Below are positions 46,853-57,694 of a DNA stretch of 64,000 nt, one piece after another. The notes under the pieces were generated by a model. It had not been told where the DNA came from, searched no databases, and worked only from the letters and a program-made list of their open reading frames with translations. Numbering within the stretch: position 1 is the first letter of the stretch; each line of letters opens with the position of its first letter. Made by a program: the position numbers and the translations under genes. The DNA is from Rhipicephalus microplus. Its lineage: Eukaryota; Arthropoda; Arachnida; Ixodida; Ixodidae. Where the stretch lies: assembly GCF_043290135.1 (NCBI RefSeq), contig NC_134710.1, positions 137,042,155 to 137,106,154 on the forward strand, given 5' to 3'.

Positions 46853-49800
46853 CTACGGAATGCCCGGGTGTATGATATGAAAATTATTAATTTCTTTTAA
46901 AAACGCTAACAATGATTTATGACTAAAAAGCGGTTCCCTACCAACGAACATTGCAGGGTGTAAAGGTATATGTTGTCGGTAGGGTAATGTAAAATGTTGT
47001 TTTCTTATAGTTTCTAAGTGTTTACACTGGATTAACACGTGAAGGACGGTTAATGGTTCACCACATCTGTCACACAATGGTGGATCGCCACCAGACAAAA
47101 GATATGTGTGTGTCGTGTATGTGTGTCCTATCCTGAGTCTCGTTAGTATTACCTCTGTATGACGCGATTTCGATACAGGCAGCCAATGACCAAGGTGTGG
47201 CTTAATAACGTGTAGTTTGTTTTGTGTGTGTGTATCCCACTTGCTCTGCCAGTAGTTCCGGAGGTTTCGTTTGAGAGACGGCTTAAGATCAAGGGTCGGG
47301 ATTGATATGGATGTAATGGCGGTGCTCTCATGGATGGATGCAGCGAGCTGATCCGCCCTCACGTTGCCTTGAATCTCACGGTGCCCTGGCACCCAGCACA
47401 CTACAACATGTTGTTTGAGTGTGTAGAGTGTGCATAAAGTGGAGTAAAGTGAGACAAGGACTGGGTTTTTGTGTTTTTTAAGAGTGTGCAGAGCCGTTAC
47501 TACACTGAGGGAGTCTGTATAAATTACTGCTTTTTGTATTTGTAATTGTTTTATGTGTTTAGCTGCCACAAGTATCGCGTAAGCTTCCGCTGTGAAGATA
47601 CTTGTGCGTGGATGTAGAGGGCCAGCATCCGAAAAGGATGGGCCGACAGCAGCGTAGGACACAGAGGAGTTAGTCTTGGAGGCATCTGTGAAGAACTCAG
47701 GACGTGTGTATTTGTGTTGAAGTTCCAAAAAGTATGTTCGGATATGGGCAATAGGTGCATGTTTTGTAACTTCTAGGAAAGACACATCGCAATCTATAGT
47801 CTGCCACTGCCACGGTGGCGGGTATGCTACAGGAGCCATTAAACTGTGTTCGAGTGACACTCCAGTGTCCTCAGCTAGACCCTTCAGGCGAACTGAGAAG
47901 GGCTGCCTCATCGAAGGCCTGTTTTGAAACAGAGTTGAGCTCGACAAATCATTAATTGTAGAGTATGAGGGGTGCTCCTTGTCTGCTTTCACCTTAAGGA
48001 AGTAAACAAAGGACATGTAGGTTCTTTGCAGATGAAGCGACCACTCATTTGACTCAACGTAAAGGCTTTCTACGGGGCTGGTGCGAAAAGCACCTGTAGA
48101 AAGTCGGATGCCCAAATGGTGCACGGGGTCCAGCATCTTCAAGGCACTTTGAGTAGCAGACTGATAGACAACGGCCCCATAATCTAAGCGGGTGCGAATG
48201 AGGCTTCTATAGAGGTTCATGAGGCATTGCCTATCACTACCCCAAGTAGTACGTGACAACACTTTTAAAACATTCATGGCTTTTAAACATTTCGTTTTTA
48301 GATACTTGATGTACGGCACGAAGGACAACTTGTTGTCCAAGATTAGGCCTAAGAGTTTATGCTCGGCTTTGACGGACAGACGTTGCCCGTTCAGTCGAAT
48401 GTCAGGTTCCGAGTGCATGCCTCTCTTTCGAGAGAACAAAACACACGTGCTTTTTTGTGGGTTCAGTCGGAATCCGTTTTCCTCTGCCCATTTGGAGAGC
48501 TTGTTTAAACCTAACTGAACCTGCCGCTCACACAATGCCAGATTGCAAGACCTAAAGCCAAGCTGGACGTCATCGACATATGTGCAATAAAACATATTGC
48601 GAGGGATGGTCAAGCGCAAGGAATTCATTTTTATGAGAAAAAGTGTGCAGCTAAGTACACCACCTTGTGGCACGCCTGTTTCCTGAACAAATGTTTGGGA
48701 AAGAACCGTGCCCACTCGGACACGGAATGTCCGGTTTGACAGGTAACTTTTGATTATGTGAAACATTCTTCCGCGCACGCCAAGGTGGGAAAGGTCTCTT
48801 AGAATTCCGAAACGCCATGTTGTATCATAAGCCTTTTCGATATCGAGGAACACAGAGAGAAAATATTGTTTATGGACGAAGGCGTCTCTGATCTGTGCCT
48901 CGATACGAACAAGGTGGTCTGTGGTGGATCTACCTTCTCGAAACCCGCACTGAAATGGGTCGAGCAAATTATTTGTTTCAAGGAAATGTACAAGTCGGCA
49001 GTTTATCATTTTTTCGAAGACTTTGCACAAGCAGCTTGTAAGTGCTATAGGCCTATAACTCGAGGGTAAAGAAGGGTCTTTGCCCTCTTTCAAAATGGGA
49101 ATATTAATAGCCTCTTTCCAGCAGGTAGGGATAGCGCCAGAAAACCAGATAGCATTGTACAAACAAAGTAAGGTTTTTCGTGTTTCGATTGGTAGGTTTT
49201 TTAACATTTCATACACCACACGGTCAGAACCTGGGGCAGAAGTACTGCAGGAGTTTAGAGACATTTGCAGCTCAGCTAGACTGAAAGCTTGGTTATATGC
49301 CTCGGATCTAGTGCATTTGTGTTCAAGTTTCTGCTTTTCTATTCTTATTCTGTATTTTTGGAAAGTGTCAGTATAGTGGGATGAGCTGGACACCTGTTCG
49401 AAGTGTGCACCAAGGAAGTTTGCCTGATCTTCCAAGGTATCACCCCGAGTGTCTACGAGTGGAAGTGTGTGTACTTGTTTTCCTGCTATCCTACCGACCA
49501 TGTTCCAGACTTTAGCCTCCTGTGTGTATGAATTGATCCCTGACAAAAACTTCTGCCAGCTTTCTCTTCTGGCCTGCCGACGCGTTCTCCTGCCTTGAGA
49601 CTTTATTTTCTTGAAGGTGTCAAGATTTTCGGCTGTCGGTGAGTTCCGAAGCAGCCTCCAAGCTCTGTTTTGCTGTTTGCGCGCGTTTCGGCATTCAGAG
49701 TTCCACCATGGCACACGCCGTTTTCCTGGGTGCCCATTTGTTTGTGGGATGCATTTTGTTGCAGCATCAATCAAAAAAGCTGTGAAGTAGTCGACAGCAA

Positions 49801-50572
49801 CATCAATGCTTAAAGTACATATGTCACTCCAATCTATACGAGCGATGGTATGAAACCGTTCCCAGTCGGCTCTGTTTATGAGCCATTTGGGAACACGGGG
49901 TGTACACTCAGTTGCTGTAGTTGTGCTCAAAACTACGGGAAAGTGGTCACTTCCGTACAGATTACTGACGACTTTCCACTGGAGTAGAGGCACAAGAGAT
50001 GGAGACACTATGCTTAGGTCTATGGAGGAGTAGGTGTTATGTGCGAGATTATAATAGGTTGGTTCTTTTCTATTTAGGAGACATGCGTTCGACGAGAGAA
50101 GGAATTGTTCAATCAGTCGACCTCGCGTGTCGCAACAAGAGTCTCCCCATAGCCTGCTATGCGCATTGAAGTCTCCAAGGAGAACATAAGGCTCCGGAAG
50201 TTCATCAATTAAAGAGTGTAAATCACGTTTTTGCAGCTGATAGCTAGGAGGGATGTAAATAGTGCAGATTGTGATTAGTTTATCAAAAAGAACCGCTCGA
50301 ACAGCCACTGCCTCAAGGGATGTTTGGAGTTGTAAGTGTGTGCATGCAATTCCTTGATTCACTATGATGGCAACACCACCGGATGATGTCATGGCATCAT
50401 CACGGTCCTTTCGAAAAATAACGTATTTGCGAAGAAAATTTGTGTGTTTTGAATTAAGGTGTGTTTCTTGTACACACAGCACTTTTGGTGAGTGTTCGTG
50501 TAGGAGTTCTTGGATGTCGTCAAGGTTTCTGAGAAGGCCCCTGACGTTCCATTGTATAATTTGAGTGTTCAT
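46853..50572 (-). CDS. LINE ORF2: endonuclease, reverse transcriptase, RNase H
   Basis: 1239 residues from ATG (MNTQIIQWNVRG). Residues 1-225 form an APE-like endonuclease with N9, E36 (QETHL), D134 and N136 (LGDFNAHS) and SDH at 208-210, so the catalytic set looks complete. The reverse transcriptase spans about 440-730 with PGSD, SYRPIAL, D577 (LDIEKAYD), GVPQGGVLS and the YVDD box at 665-668. RNase H spans about 957-1080 with D963, E996, D1020, H1064 and D1074, again the full set. A C-terminal CDRC-H-C cluster (about 1160-1190) resembles the zinc element of other LINEs. It starts 64 bp after ORF1 ends. It nicks DNA and primes reverse transcription at the target. Confidence 0.95.
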   Translation of the reverse strand: MNTQIIQWNVRGLLRNLDDIQELLHEHSPKVLCVQETHLNSKHTNFLRKYVIFRKDRDDAMTSSGGVAIIVNQGIACTHLQLQTSLEAVAVRAVLFDKLITICTIYIPPSYQLQKRDLHSLIDELPEPYVLLGDFNAHSRLWGDSCCDTRGRLIEQFLLSSNACLLNRKEPTYYNLAHNTYSSIDLSIVSPSLVPLLQWKVVSNLYGSDHFPVVLSTTTATECTPRVPKWLINRADWERFHTIARIDWSDICTLSIDVAVDYFTAFLIDAATKCIPQTNGHPGKRRVPWWNSECRNARKQQNRAWRLLRNSPTAENLDTFKKIKSQGRRTRRQARRESWQKFLSGINSYTQEAKVWNMVGRIAGKQVHTLPLVDTRGDTLEDQANFLGAHFEQVSSSSHYTDTFQKYRIRIEKQKLEHKCTRSEAYNQAFSLAELQMSLNSCSTSAPGSDRVVYEMLKNLPIETRKTLLCLYNAIWFSGAIPTCWKEAINIPILKEGKDPSLPSSYRPIALTSCLCKVFEKMINCRLVHFLETNNLLDPFQCGFREGRSTTDHLVRIEAQIRDAFVHKQYFLSVFLDIEKAYDTTWRFGILRDLSHLGVRGRMFHIIKSYLSNRTFRVRVGTVLSQTFVQETGVPQGGVLSCTLFLIKMNSLRLTIPRNMFYCTYVDDVQLGFRSCNLALCERQVQLGLNKLSKWAEENGFRLNPQKSTCVLFSRKRGMHSEPDIRLNGQRLSVKAEHKLLGLILDNKLSFVPYIKYLKTKCLKAMNVLKVLSRTTWGSDRQCLMNLYRSLIRTRLDYGAVVYQSATQSALKMLDPVHHLGIRLSTGAFRTSPVESLYVESNEWSLHLQRTYMSFVYFLKVKADKEHPSYSTINDLSSSTLFQNRPSMRQPFSVRLKGLAEDTGVSLEHSLMAPVAYPPPWQWQTIDCDVSFLEVTKHAPIAHIRTYFLELQHKYTRPEFFTDASKTNSSVSYAAVGPSFSDAGPLHPRTSIFTAEAYAILVAAKHIKQLQIQKAVIYTDSLSVVTALHTLKKHKNPVLVSLYSTLCTLYTLKQHVVVCWVPGHREIQGNVRADQLAASIHESTAITSISIPTLDLKPSLKRNLRNYWQSKWDTHTQNKLHVIKPHLGHWLPVSKSRHTEVILTRLRIGHTYTTHTYLLSGGDPPLCDRCGEPLTVLHVLIQCKHLETIRKQHFTLPYRQHIPLHPAMFVGREPLFSHKSLLAFLKEINNFHIIHPGIP

Positions 50573-50636
50573 GGTGAATGTAAAATAATGCTATGTGTAC
50601 GAAAAGCGAGTGGCTGTTTAGATGGGGAGTTTGAGT

Positions 50637-51824
50637 TCATTTAACAGGGCCGTCACCAGGCCCTGTTATTTGCTTTTTTGTTTTCTTGGCGCGCTCCAAG
50701 GAGCCACGCCGCTCTTTCGGCACCAAGGGTGCCGACGTTTCCATTGCCTCCTCGGAAGCACTGGATGCCCGCACGTGCGGGCTGTTAGTTTGGATTTTGG
50801 GCCTCGCCTGGTGAGGGGAGGCCTTGAGACCCGAAGACTCTGGAGTCTCCGGTCTCTGTTTGGGAGCAGGCGGTGTAGCCTGGGCTACAGCCGCCTTGGG
50901 GGCAGGTGCCACAGCCGACGGCTCGCTCTGCGCAGGCCGAAGGGGTGGCGAGGGCTGGTGCGGCGTCGCCCCCTGACGCGCCGCATCAGCATATGTTGCG
51001 CCGTAAAATGGCGACACTCTTCGTCTTGCTTCTTTAAATGTGATGTTTTCTTTGACTTTAAGAGTGATTATTTCTTTTTCTTTCTTCCAGTTAGGACACG
51101 AACGCGAATACGCGGCGTGTTCCCCGTCACAATTCACGCAGTGAGGCGTAGTAACACAGTTATCAGATGGGTGGCCGTGGCTACCACATCTTGCACAAGT
51201 TTCCCGACCCCGGCAGTTCTGCGAGCCATGACCAAATCGTTGACATTTATAACACCGTCTTGGATTGGGAATGTAGGGACGGACAGAGAGTTTGATGTAT
51301 CCTGTGTCTATAGATGAAGGCAGTGTGCTAGATGCGAAGGTGAGTATTAAATGTTTGGTAGGTATTTCTTTGTTGTCTTGTCTGATGACGATTCGTTTCA
51401 CATCTGTGACATTTTGCTCTTTCCACCCTTCAAGCAGTTCCTGTTCAGACATTTCAAGAAGGTCTGCTTCTGAAACAACTCCGCGTGAGGTGTTCATTGA
51501 TCTATGAGGTGAAATAGATACTGGGATATTACCAAATGCTACGAGACTGCCAAGTTTTTCATAGTGGTGTTTTTCAGGGAGCTCGAGGAGAAGGTCTCCG
51601 CTAGCCATCTTTGTAACCTTGTATCCTGGGCCCAAGACCTTTGTCAGGGATTTAGCAACAAGAAATGGAGATATTGCTCTGGCTTGTTTTGTTGGGTTTT
51701 CGCTGTGCACAACATGGAATTTGGGAAAGCATTGTCTGGGTTGGCTGAAAATTGATATGTCATCGGTGCGTCCCCTCTTAGGCGGGAGACGATCTAGGAG
51801 ACGAGGAAATGCAGGTGTTCCCAT
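50637..51824 (-). CDS. LINE ORF1: zinc-knuckle RNA-binding protein
   Basis: 395 residues from ATG at 51822-51824 (MGTPAFPRLLDRLPPKRG); the open frame extends upstream to 51896 without an ATG. An N-terminal half without clear motif leads to three CCHC knuckles at about residues 191-243 (CYKCQRFGHGSQNC, CARCGSHGHPSDNC, CVNCDGEHAAYSRSC), then a proline/alanine-rich tail ending in a basic stretch KKTKKQ. This is the gag-like RNA-binding protein of I-type and Jockey-type LINEs, which packages the element RNA. No frameshift or stop interrupts it. Confidence 0.93.
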   Translation of the reverse strand: MGTPAFPRLLDRLPPKRGRTDDISIFSQPRQCFPKFHVVHSENPTKQARAISPFLVAKSLTKVLGPGYKVTKMASGDLLLELPEKHHYEKLGSLVAFGNIPVSISPHRSMNTSRGVVSEADLLEMSEQELLEGWKEQNVTDVKRIVIRQDNKEIPTKHLILTFASSTLPSSIDTGYIKLSVRPYIPNPRRCYKCQRFGHGSQNCRGRETCARCGSHGHPSDNCVTTPHCVNCDGEHAAYSRSCPNWKKEKEIITLKVKENITFKEARRRVSPFYGATYADAARQGATPHQPSPPLRPAQSEPSAVAPAPKAAVAQATPPAPKQRPETPESSGLKASPHQARPKIQTNSPHVRASSASEEAMETSAPLVPKERRGSLERAKKTKKQITGPGDGPVK

Positions 51825-52351
51825 AGTAGTGTATTTTTTGTTCGGCAGCAATGGCGACCACCCACCATGGAGTCCAACCAGGGGACGCTGAAGCACTTAA
51901 TAGCATAAGGCTGCAGACGCCAGCCGTACATTGCCACTATAACCAAATATAACTACTCAAGGTTGAGTAATTACACAAGGTTAACCCTTGCCGCCATGAA
52001 AAATCGGAAGTAAATGGAAGAGAGAAGAAGACAGGACAGATTTAAAGACGAGAAAAGACTAAGATGTAGGAAGAGAGAGATAGGAAAAGGCAACTGCCGA
52101 TTTCCCCTGGGTGGGTCAGCCCAGGGGTGCCGTCTACGTGAAGCCGGGGCCAAAGAGGTGTGTTGCCTCTGCTGGGGGGCCTTCAAGGTCCAATCACCCA
52201 GCTTTGGCTCAACCCCCAGGATCCCCTTTTCCCCGGACACGGCAAAGCCACTCACGGCTAGGCGTGGGAGGGAGTAGAAACTCCCCAGTTAGCTCGGGTC
52301 CGTGGTGTCGCTACACACCAAACGCCTACTTGCGCAGGCGCCCCTGCGGGC
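51825..52351 (-). promoter_or_regulatory. LINE 5' UTR, presumed internal promoter
   Basis: GC-rich leader of the LINE, from GCCCGCAGGGGCGCCTGCGC at its 5' end to the ORF1 start. I-type LINEs carry internal pol II promoters in this region; I infer the same here. A 94-codon frame (51971-52255) lacks an ATG. Confidence 0.6.
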
Positions 52352-52365
52352 ATGCTGCGTGTTTT
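52352..52365. repeat. LINE target-site duplication, 5' side
   Basis: ATGCTGCGTGTTTT, identical to 46489-46502. Confidence 0.93.
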
Positions 52366-52416
52366 CTCTGAGCGTTCATACGTATACAAGTCAAGCAAGC
52401 AACACCCACCGATAAG

Positions 52417-53245
52417 TTACCGTATTTACTCTCATTATCCTCACACTTTTTTTGCGGGAAAACCGATGAAAAGTTGGGGGGTGCGAGAATTACGCGGGGA
52501 AAACTTTCAACGAAAACGTACAGAGGGAAAAAGAAAATGAAGTGGCCGCAAATCGGGATTCTCACACCAACAACTAACAGCAAGCTTTAAAAAGTACTAA
52601 TTAAAACTTACCTCAACAATAAAAGCAGTGGTTCAACACAAGACAAGATTTAATTGAGACACAAAAAGTGGAAGCAAATAGGCGAGAATTAGAATACCAT
52701 ACGCAAAGCTTGCGGACGTTGCGGGCGTAGCGGCAGCGTTCGTCGCTCAACAGAAGCCCTCAAAAGGTAAGCGTGGGACGTCAGTATTGGGCTGATGGCT
52801 ATTTAACAGAATTGTCCGCAGTTTCTTTCTTAAGAAATAAAGTTTACCATCAATCCTAAGGGCCTACCGGCGGCCCTGTTGCCGTTCTTTAGTGCATTAT
52901 CTATCACTTGCAACTTGAAAACAGCCGTACAGCTTCAGTATCGCCTCATAACTTGACAAGGTTACCGATGCAACATACAAAACACGCTGCAAGGCGCACT
53001 GGCCACTTCGGCTTGGCTTGAGTTGGATTGAATCTATGTGCAATAGTAGGCTTGATGCTTAAGAGATGGCGCCAGATGATGTGTGCTATCATCATCAGTG
53101 GCTGGAAAGAGCACACGACATTATTGCAGCAGTTTTCGGGGGTGCGATAACTACTCGAGGAAAAACAGAAATCATATTTCTGTTGCGCAATGTGGGGGGT
53201 GCGAGAATTGTGCAAGTGCAAGGATTACGCGAGTAAATACGGTAA
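52417..53245. mobile_element. Non-autonomous DNA transposon with TIRs, 829 bp
   Basis: Left end TTACCGTATTTACTC and right end GAGTAAATACGGTAA are perfect inverted repeats of 15 bp, with looser similarity further in. Subterminal direct repeats GGGGGGTGCGAGAATT (about 52476 and 53197) and a related GGGGGTGCGATAACT (about 53140) are likely transposase sites. No transposase frame is present. The superfamily is not certain. Confidence 0.75.
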
Positions 53246-53590
53246 CAGGCTGAGGTGTCGCGATGCTAGGATCGAAGTCACGAGTCCGATTCCCGTATAC
53301 ACCAGATGCATTTCCATGAGAGCGAAAAGTAGTAATACTACATGTGCTTAGATTTAGATGCAAGAATAGCAGACAGTGTTTGAGGATTGCATATTTCAAG
53401 CGTATTGTGGGATTACACTCAATGTAAAGAGAAGTGGCGCTCTGTGTGTGTGCACCCTCTGTCCACTGTTGTCGTCGCACCTTACACTTCAAATAGATTT
53501 AGGTGCACATTAAAAAGAAACCTCAGGTGGCCAGAAATAATCTGGAGTCTGGCCCCACAGCGTGCTTCCTTATGATATGCTTTCGGCACG
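53246..53590 (+). mobile_element. Old Ruka-like SINE split by a small insertion
   Basis: The SINE head and box B (GAGTCCGATTCCC), then GCATTTCCATGAGAGCGAAA, lead to GCTTAGATTTAG at 53357. The body resumes at 53503 with GTGCACATTAAAAAGAAACC TCAGGTGGCC. The gap holds a separate 136-bp sequence. Confidence 0.7.
53358..53493. mobile_element. 136-bp insertion in SINE with 9-bp duplication
   Basis: The inserted segment is bounded by TAGATTTAG at 53349-53357 and again at 53494-53502, exactly at the interruption of the SINE body. It has no inverted ends and no pol III boxes. I do not recognise it. Confidence 0.6.
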
Positions 53591-56487
53591 TAAAAATATT
53601 ATATCCTTGCATGCCACGGGCGATATACAGCTGCCACTATGAAAACGAGTTGAACAAAAAATCAAGGTGGCAACAAAATTTTTGATCGTGTCCCGAAATT
53701 ACACGCGGTTATCAGGAGCAAATCTCGACATAACCAAAAGCATGCTCAATCCTAATGGTTATTGTACAACATGACGAAGACCAAACTTGTCAAAAGGTTG
53801 TCAAAACAACCAAAGCGACATTCGAATCAGTGAACATGCTGTGTGATCAAAGGCATGCATATTATCCAAAATGAAACATGCGCTGCAGGTAACATGCATG
53901 GTCGAAGTGGGCATAAAATACTTTTTTGTACGCATCATTATGCTTTCAAAGAAGTTGTAAAAAAAGTCCAAGGTGGCATTGAGCTCACGATACAACGTTA
54001 ACATCCGATGAAAACCTCGGCAAAAGTGAAACTCTTATGAAACTGAACACTGCGCAGTGCAGCGGTGCCAGCAACTCAACAGGGCAGACGTAAGTTTGGG
54101 CTCTTCACACTCAACTCCTAATAAATTTATAGTCATGCAACAAACTTGGCATCTAAGCAATTAAAATCCGAACGCTACTATATTAAACGCACACGAAATC
54201 GTGGTGGTGGTTTGCCGACAGCTCCGAAAAGGCACAACTGCCACAGCAAATGCGTGCTTTACCGGTAACATACATATAGAATTTGCACCGCCACTTCATT
54301 TTTTATGTCATAGAAAGGCAGCTATTCACCATCGACGTGCATATTGCACTCGTTCAAAGACATTGTGCTTGGTCCCGCAAAAGTTACCTATGAATCGCTT
54401 TCTATTCTGGTGAAATTCACACCGTCAAAATGTTTTTACAATCTTTTTGAACCTTCGGAGCAAGTCCAGGTGACACAGCACATGCACAGCAACCAGATAA
54501 CAGTGGGTGCAGAGCACGTGAACGTGCTGAGAGAGCGCAGGCAGAATGTGGGAGCGGAATATCGAGCAATCGGTTTTCCCTAAAAAGGCGGCAAAACGCG
54601 CGCGGAGCAGCGCCCCCCTGGTTGAGAGGCCTATAGAGGGAGAGGCTTACATTCTTACGAGTTTCGCTTTTACAAGCTAGCATTTTGACACACTTGGCCC
54701 ATAAGCTACATCGCGCAGCAAATATATACTCAAAGTAAAAGTGCATGCCTTCTTAGTTGACAATAAAAATAGAAATTTCAACACGAAGAAGGCCAAACTC
54801 AGATTCTAAAGTTTACTTATTTCAAAGGAAGGAAACGTATATAAGCTCAGAAAACTTTGAATATTACATTTGAGTAGCTTGATATACAATTAGTTTTTGC
54901 AAGGTGCTTTCAACACTAAAAATATTCAAATACCACAAAACTTCACAAGAAACATTTAAATCAACATAAAGAATAACATACCTGAGCTGAATTTCACCAA
55001 GTGTGATGCACAAATATAAAAATGAGTTTCGGTTGCCTATCCTCCCTCTTCACCGTGCCACTTCCCTCTACAATTTCAGTAGTGCACTTTTGCAAATGTT
55101 GCGATAGCATTCAAGTATAGTGGCCAAAGAACACCAGAGTAAACAAGGTAGCGTACATTGTTGCAACAGAGTGCCAAAAATATCCTGAATAAAACCAGTG
55201 AAACAAATGGGGAGCCATTACAAAATTAGAGGAACATAGCCTAATTCTGAGCTATTCTCAGATGAAACTCCTGCAATGAACCTCATACCGACTAGTTGCC
55301 TTTACTCCTTTCAAAGGAAGCTTGCTTAGAAGACTAAACTATGACAACAAGGTTAACAGATCACCACGAGTGTGTCGAGTAGGAAAAACATCCTCGCTTT
55401 TCCACAAATTTATTTCACGAACTTTGTTAAATCGTATATAGTGGAATAGCTACGTTATTATGAGTTCATGACAACATTGAACCCTGCCAAAAAATAGAAA
55501 TTCCTTTGTCAAAAGAGAAACTTATTAAAATCCGGTTTTGTAAGGTGGAGTTTCGACTGTAGTACGGTACATAGTATTTATATTTATAGGTAAATTCACA
55601 ACACTTTCTTCGTCATCCTAAAATTTGGTTCAAATGTAGTTCCACACATTTGCAGAACTTTTTCTTGCATGTAACTGCAAGAACTACTGGACAGTTGCAG
55701 AAATTTTCATAAATTATTATTTGTGCATTAAGGCTCATTTCTCCAGGAGCCATCAACTCCTGCTCTAAATATTACACCGATTTGTTTTGGCTGCATTTGA
55801 AGTATATGCATGTGCAAAGAGATTTTGCAACTTTCTGTGCTTTAATAATATAGATACACTTTTTTTTGTAAGCTCTGCATCGTGCAAGAAGCATTTAGAA
55901 AATGATTTTGCATAGCATGAGTCACAATCATTCTGAAACATGCACGCAGTAGAACTACTACTGTATAGGGTACCATCATGAGTCTCAGTTGAGTCGCAGT
56001 TTACTTCATAGTTGCTACAGAAATTCTTAGATAGGACAAACAAAAACTATAATTGGTTGTCAAGAGCTGGATGAATTAAGCCAGTAAAGCTTATTTCATG
56101 CATCTAACATGCACAACCACAAAGTATCAAAAGAAGCTCTACATCAGTAACCTTACAAATATCAGTATACAAATGTACATCATAGGAGAAAAAAAAAGCC
56201 ATTTCCTCCCAAGAACAGATGTTTTATAAGCACTGAAATCTTTCAAAAGAAAGTAGCAGGGACTCTTAAAGGACGGTAACGCTCAACTGCTTATTATGCC
56301 TTAGCACAAGAACATATGTTAGGAGGAAATGTGTGAAGAATTTTAGGCTAACTTTTTTCACAAAAAGGAATTTGCTCTAAACGTGACTCTTGGGTAAACT
56401 GTCACCTTGTGCAACCAGCAGATTTCAATTTCAATGCGAGTGAAAGGTAAAACATGAATGCACCATAAAGAGATTGAGATTCCTTAC

Positions 56488-56628
56488 AAGTGCAAAGCTG
56501 GGGTTTCGCTTGTTTCTCCAGCTTATTGATGGAAGTGTCCATTCAGGTATGGTTTTACGGTGCATTGTCAAACAGCCATGATGGGTGTGGCCAGTAAAAA
56601 CAGCACGGGGATTCAAGCTATCCAGAAG
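56488..56628 (-). CDS. MPPE1: MPPE1/PGAP5 exon with GHTH motif
   Basis: 47 whole codons: LLDSLNPRAVFTGHTHHGCL, then TIPEWTLPSISWRNKRNPSF AL. The GHTH is the metal-binding GHxH motif of calcineurin-like metallophosphoesterases, and PSISWRN-RNPSF is specific for MPPE1 (human PSFSWRNRNNPSF). The acceptor CAATTCATCTAG and donor GTAAGG give phase 0 on both sides. In vertebrates the enzyme removes an ethanolamine-phosphate side branch from the second mannose of GPI anchors, which lets GPI proteins leave the ER efficiently; the tick protein is inferred to do the same. Confidence 0.93.
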
Positions 56629-56826
56629 CTAGATGAATTGCATGAAAAAGAAATGGCAAAATTAGAATTTCATATGATAAAGCTTAGCAAAAATATATAA
56701 AACATGACCATAGGAATGATAATTAAACATATACAAAGAAAGTACTGAGAAGCTTTTGTGATGGCACAGTTCAGAAGTAATATACCAGATACAATGAATA
56801 GCAAAGACCAACAAGTGAAAAGAAGG

Positions 56827-57110
56827 TGAGACGGTTCTTCTTCTTCTTCTTCGGCGGTGGCAGCCACCGCGGCGTAGGCGGCAGACTACACCCACTGCAG
56901 AGCAAAGACCTTCTTCTCCTTCTCCTCCTTCTTCTCCTCCTCCTTCTTCTTCTCCTTCTTCTTCTTCTTCTTCGGCGGTGGCAGCCACCGCGTAGGGGGC
57001 GGACTACACCCACTGTAGAGCAAAGACCTCTTCCATGTTCTGCCAATCAACCCTGTCCTGTGCTTGCTGCTACCATGTCACACCTGTGAACTTCTTAAAA
57101 CGTTTTGCCT
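56827..57110 (-). mobile_element. LINE 3' end with duplicated (GAA)n tail
   Basis: On the - strand, 57003-57105 encodes the decayed C-terminus KKFTGVTW-QQAQDRVDWQNM EEVFALQWV-stop of a second, RTE-like LINE, followed by CGCCGAAGAAGAAG. The last about 70 bp plus GAA/GGA repeat occur twice (about 56838-56909 and 56960-57032). An arginine-repeat frame here is an artefact. Confidence 0.65.
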
Positions 57111-57694
57111 ACCCTTCAGAACAATGCAGCGAGTAACGGAAAGAAAAATGATAGGTGTAACCTCAAGAGACCAAAAGAGAGCAGAGTGTGTGTGTGTCCT
57201 TTCTTTGTGTATTCGTATTCAGTGCGCTCTTACCCTTCTTAAACATGGAATACCAAAATGCCCACCTTTCCACCTTGGAGAGTGTTGAGGACATGGCAGG
57301 GCACGTACATAAGCAGGATAACTGCTGCTAATTAAGTGTAACTAAGTGGATTCCAAGAGAAGGAAAACACGTGAGAGGAAGACAAAAGTTAGATTTCCTT
57401 TACAACAAAGTAATTTATATATTTATACAGAATGCAACCCTACTCTGGGATAATTAAATACAGGCAGAATATTTATTACATGTTTTGAAGTCGAGCCATA
57501 GTAGAGTGACTCCTGCAAGGCCATGCAAAAAATGTACAATGTTGCCTATTAAATTTTTACAGTATGCAGAACTACTTGTGATCCAGGAGCTATGGACAAT
57601 GCATAGTGTTTTAAAGCACCTTATGTAACTGAAGGGTTTGAAATTTGGGCTAGTTTGTACCGATGCATGACGAATTGAAGGTAGCATCAAACAA

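Larger units (their letters stand above)
46503..52351 (-). mobile_element. Complete I-type LINE retrotransposon, 5.85 kb
   Basis: On the - strand: GC-rich 5' UTR (about 530 bp), ORF1 with zinc knuckles, ORF2 with endonuclease, reverse transcriptase and RNase H, a 350-bp 3' UTR, and a CATCATCATC simple tail. Exact 14-bp direct repeats flank it (46489-46502 and 52352-52365), so both ends are defined by the sequence. Both ORFs are free of stops and frameshifts. An RNase H domain after the RT, an APE-type endonuclease and CCHC ORF1 place it in the I superfamily. It lies in sense orientation in the last MPPE1 intron. Perfect flanks and open frames indicate a recent insertion that may still be mobile. 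Confidence 0.95.
42946..56487 (-). other. Last MPPE1 intron, 13.5 kb, transposon-filled
   Basis: More than half of this intron is recognisable mobile DNA: the TTAA-type element, the complete LINE, the TIR element and a SINE. No further exon was seen. The stretch 45561-46488 holds a 118-codon + strand frame without a recognisable domain, and 53590-56487 shows nothing but short AT-rich sequence and a GC patch near 54530-54640. Confidence 0.75.
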
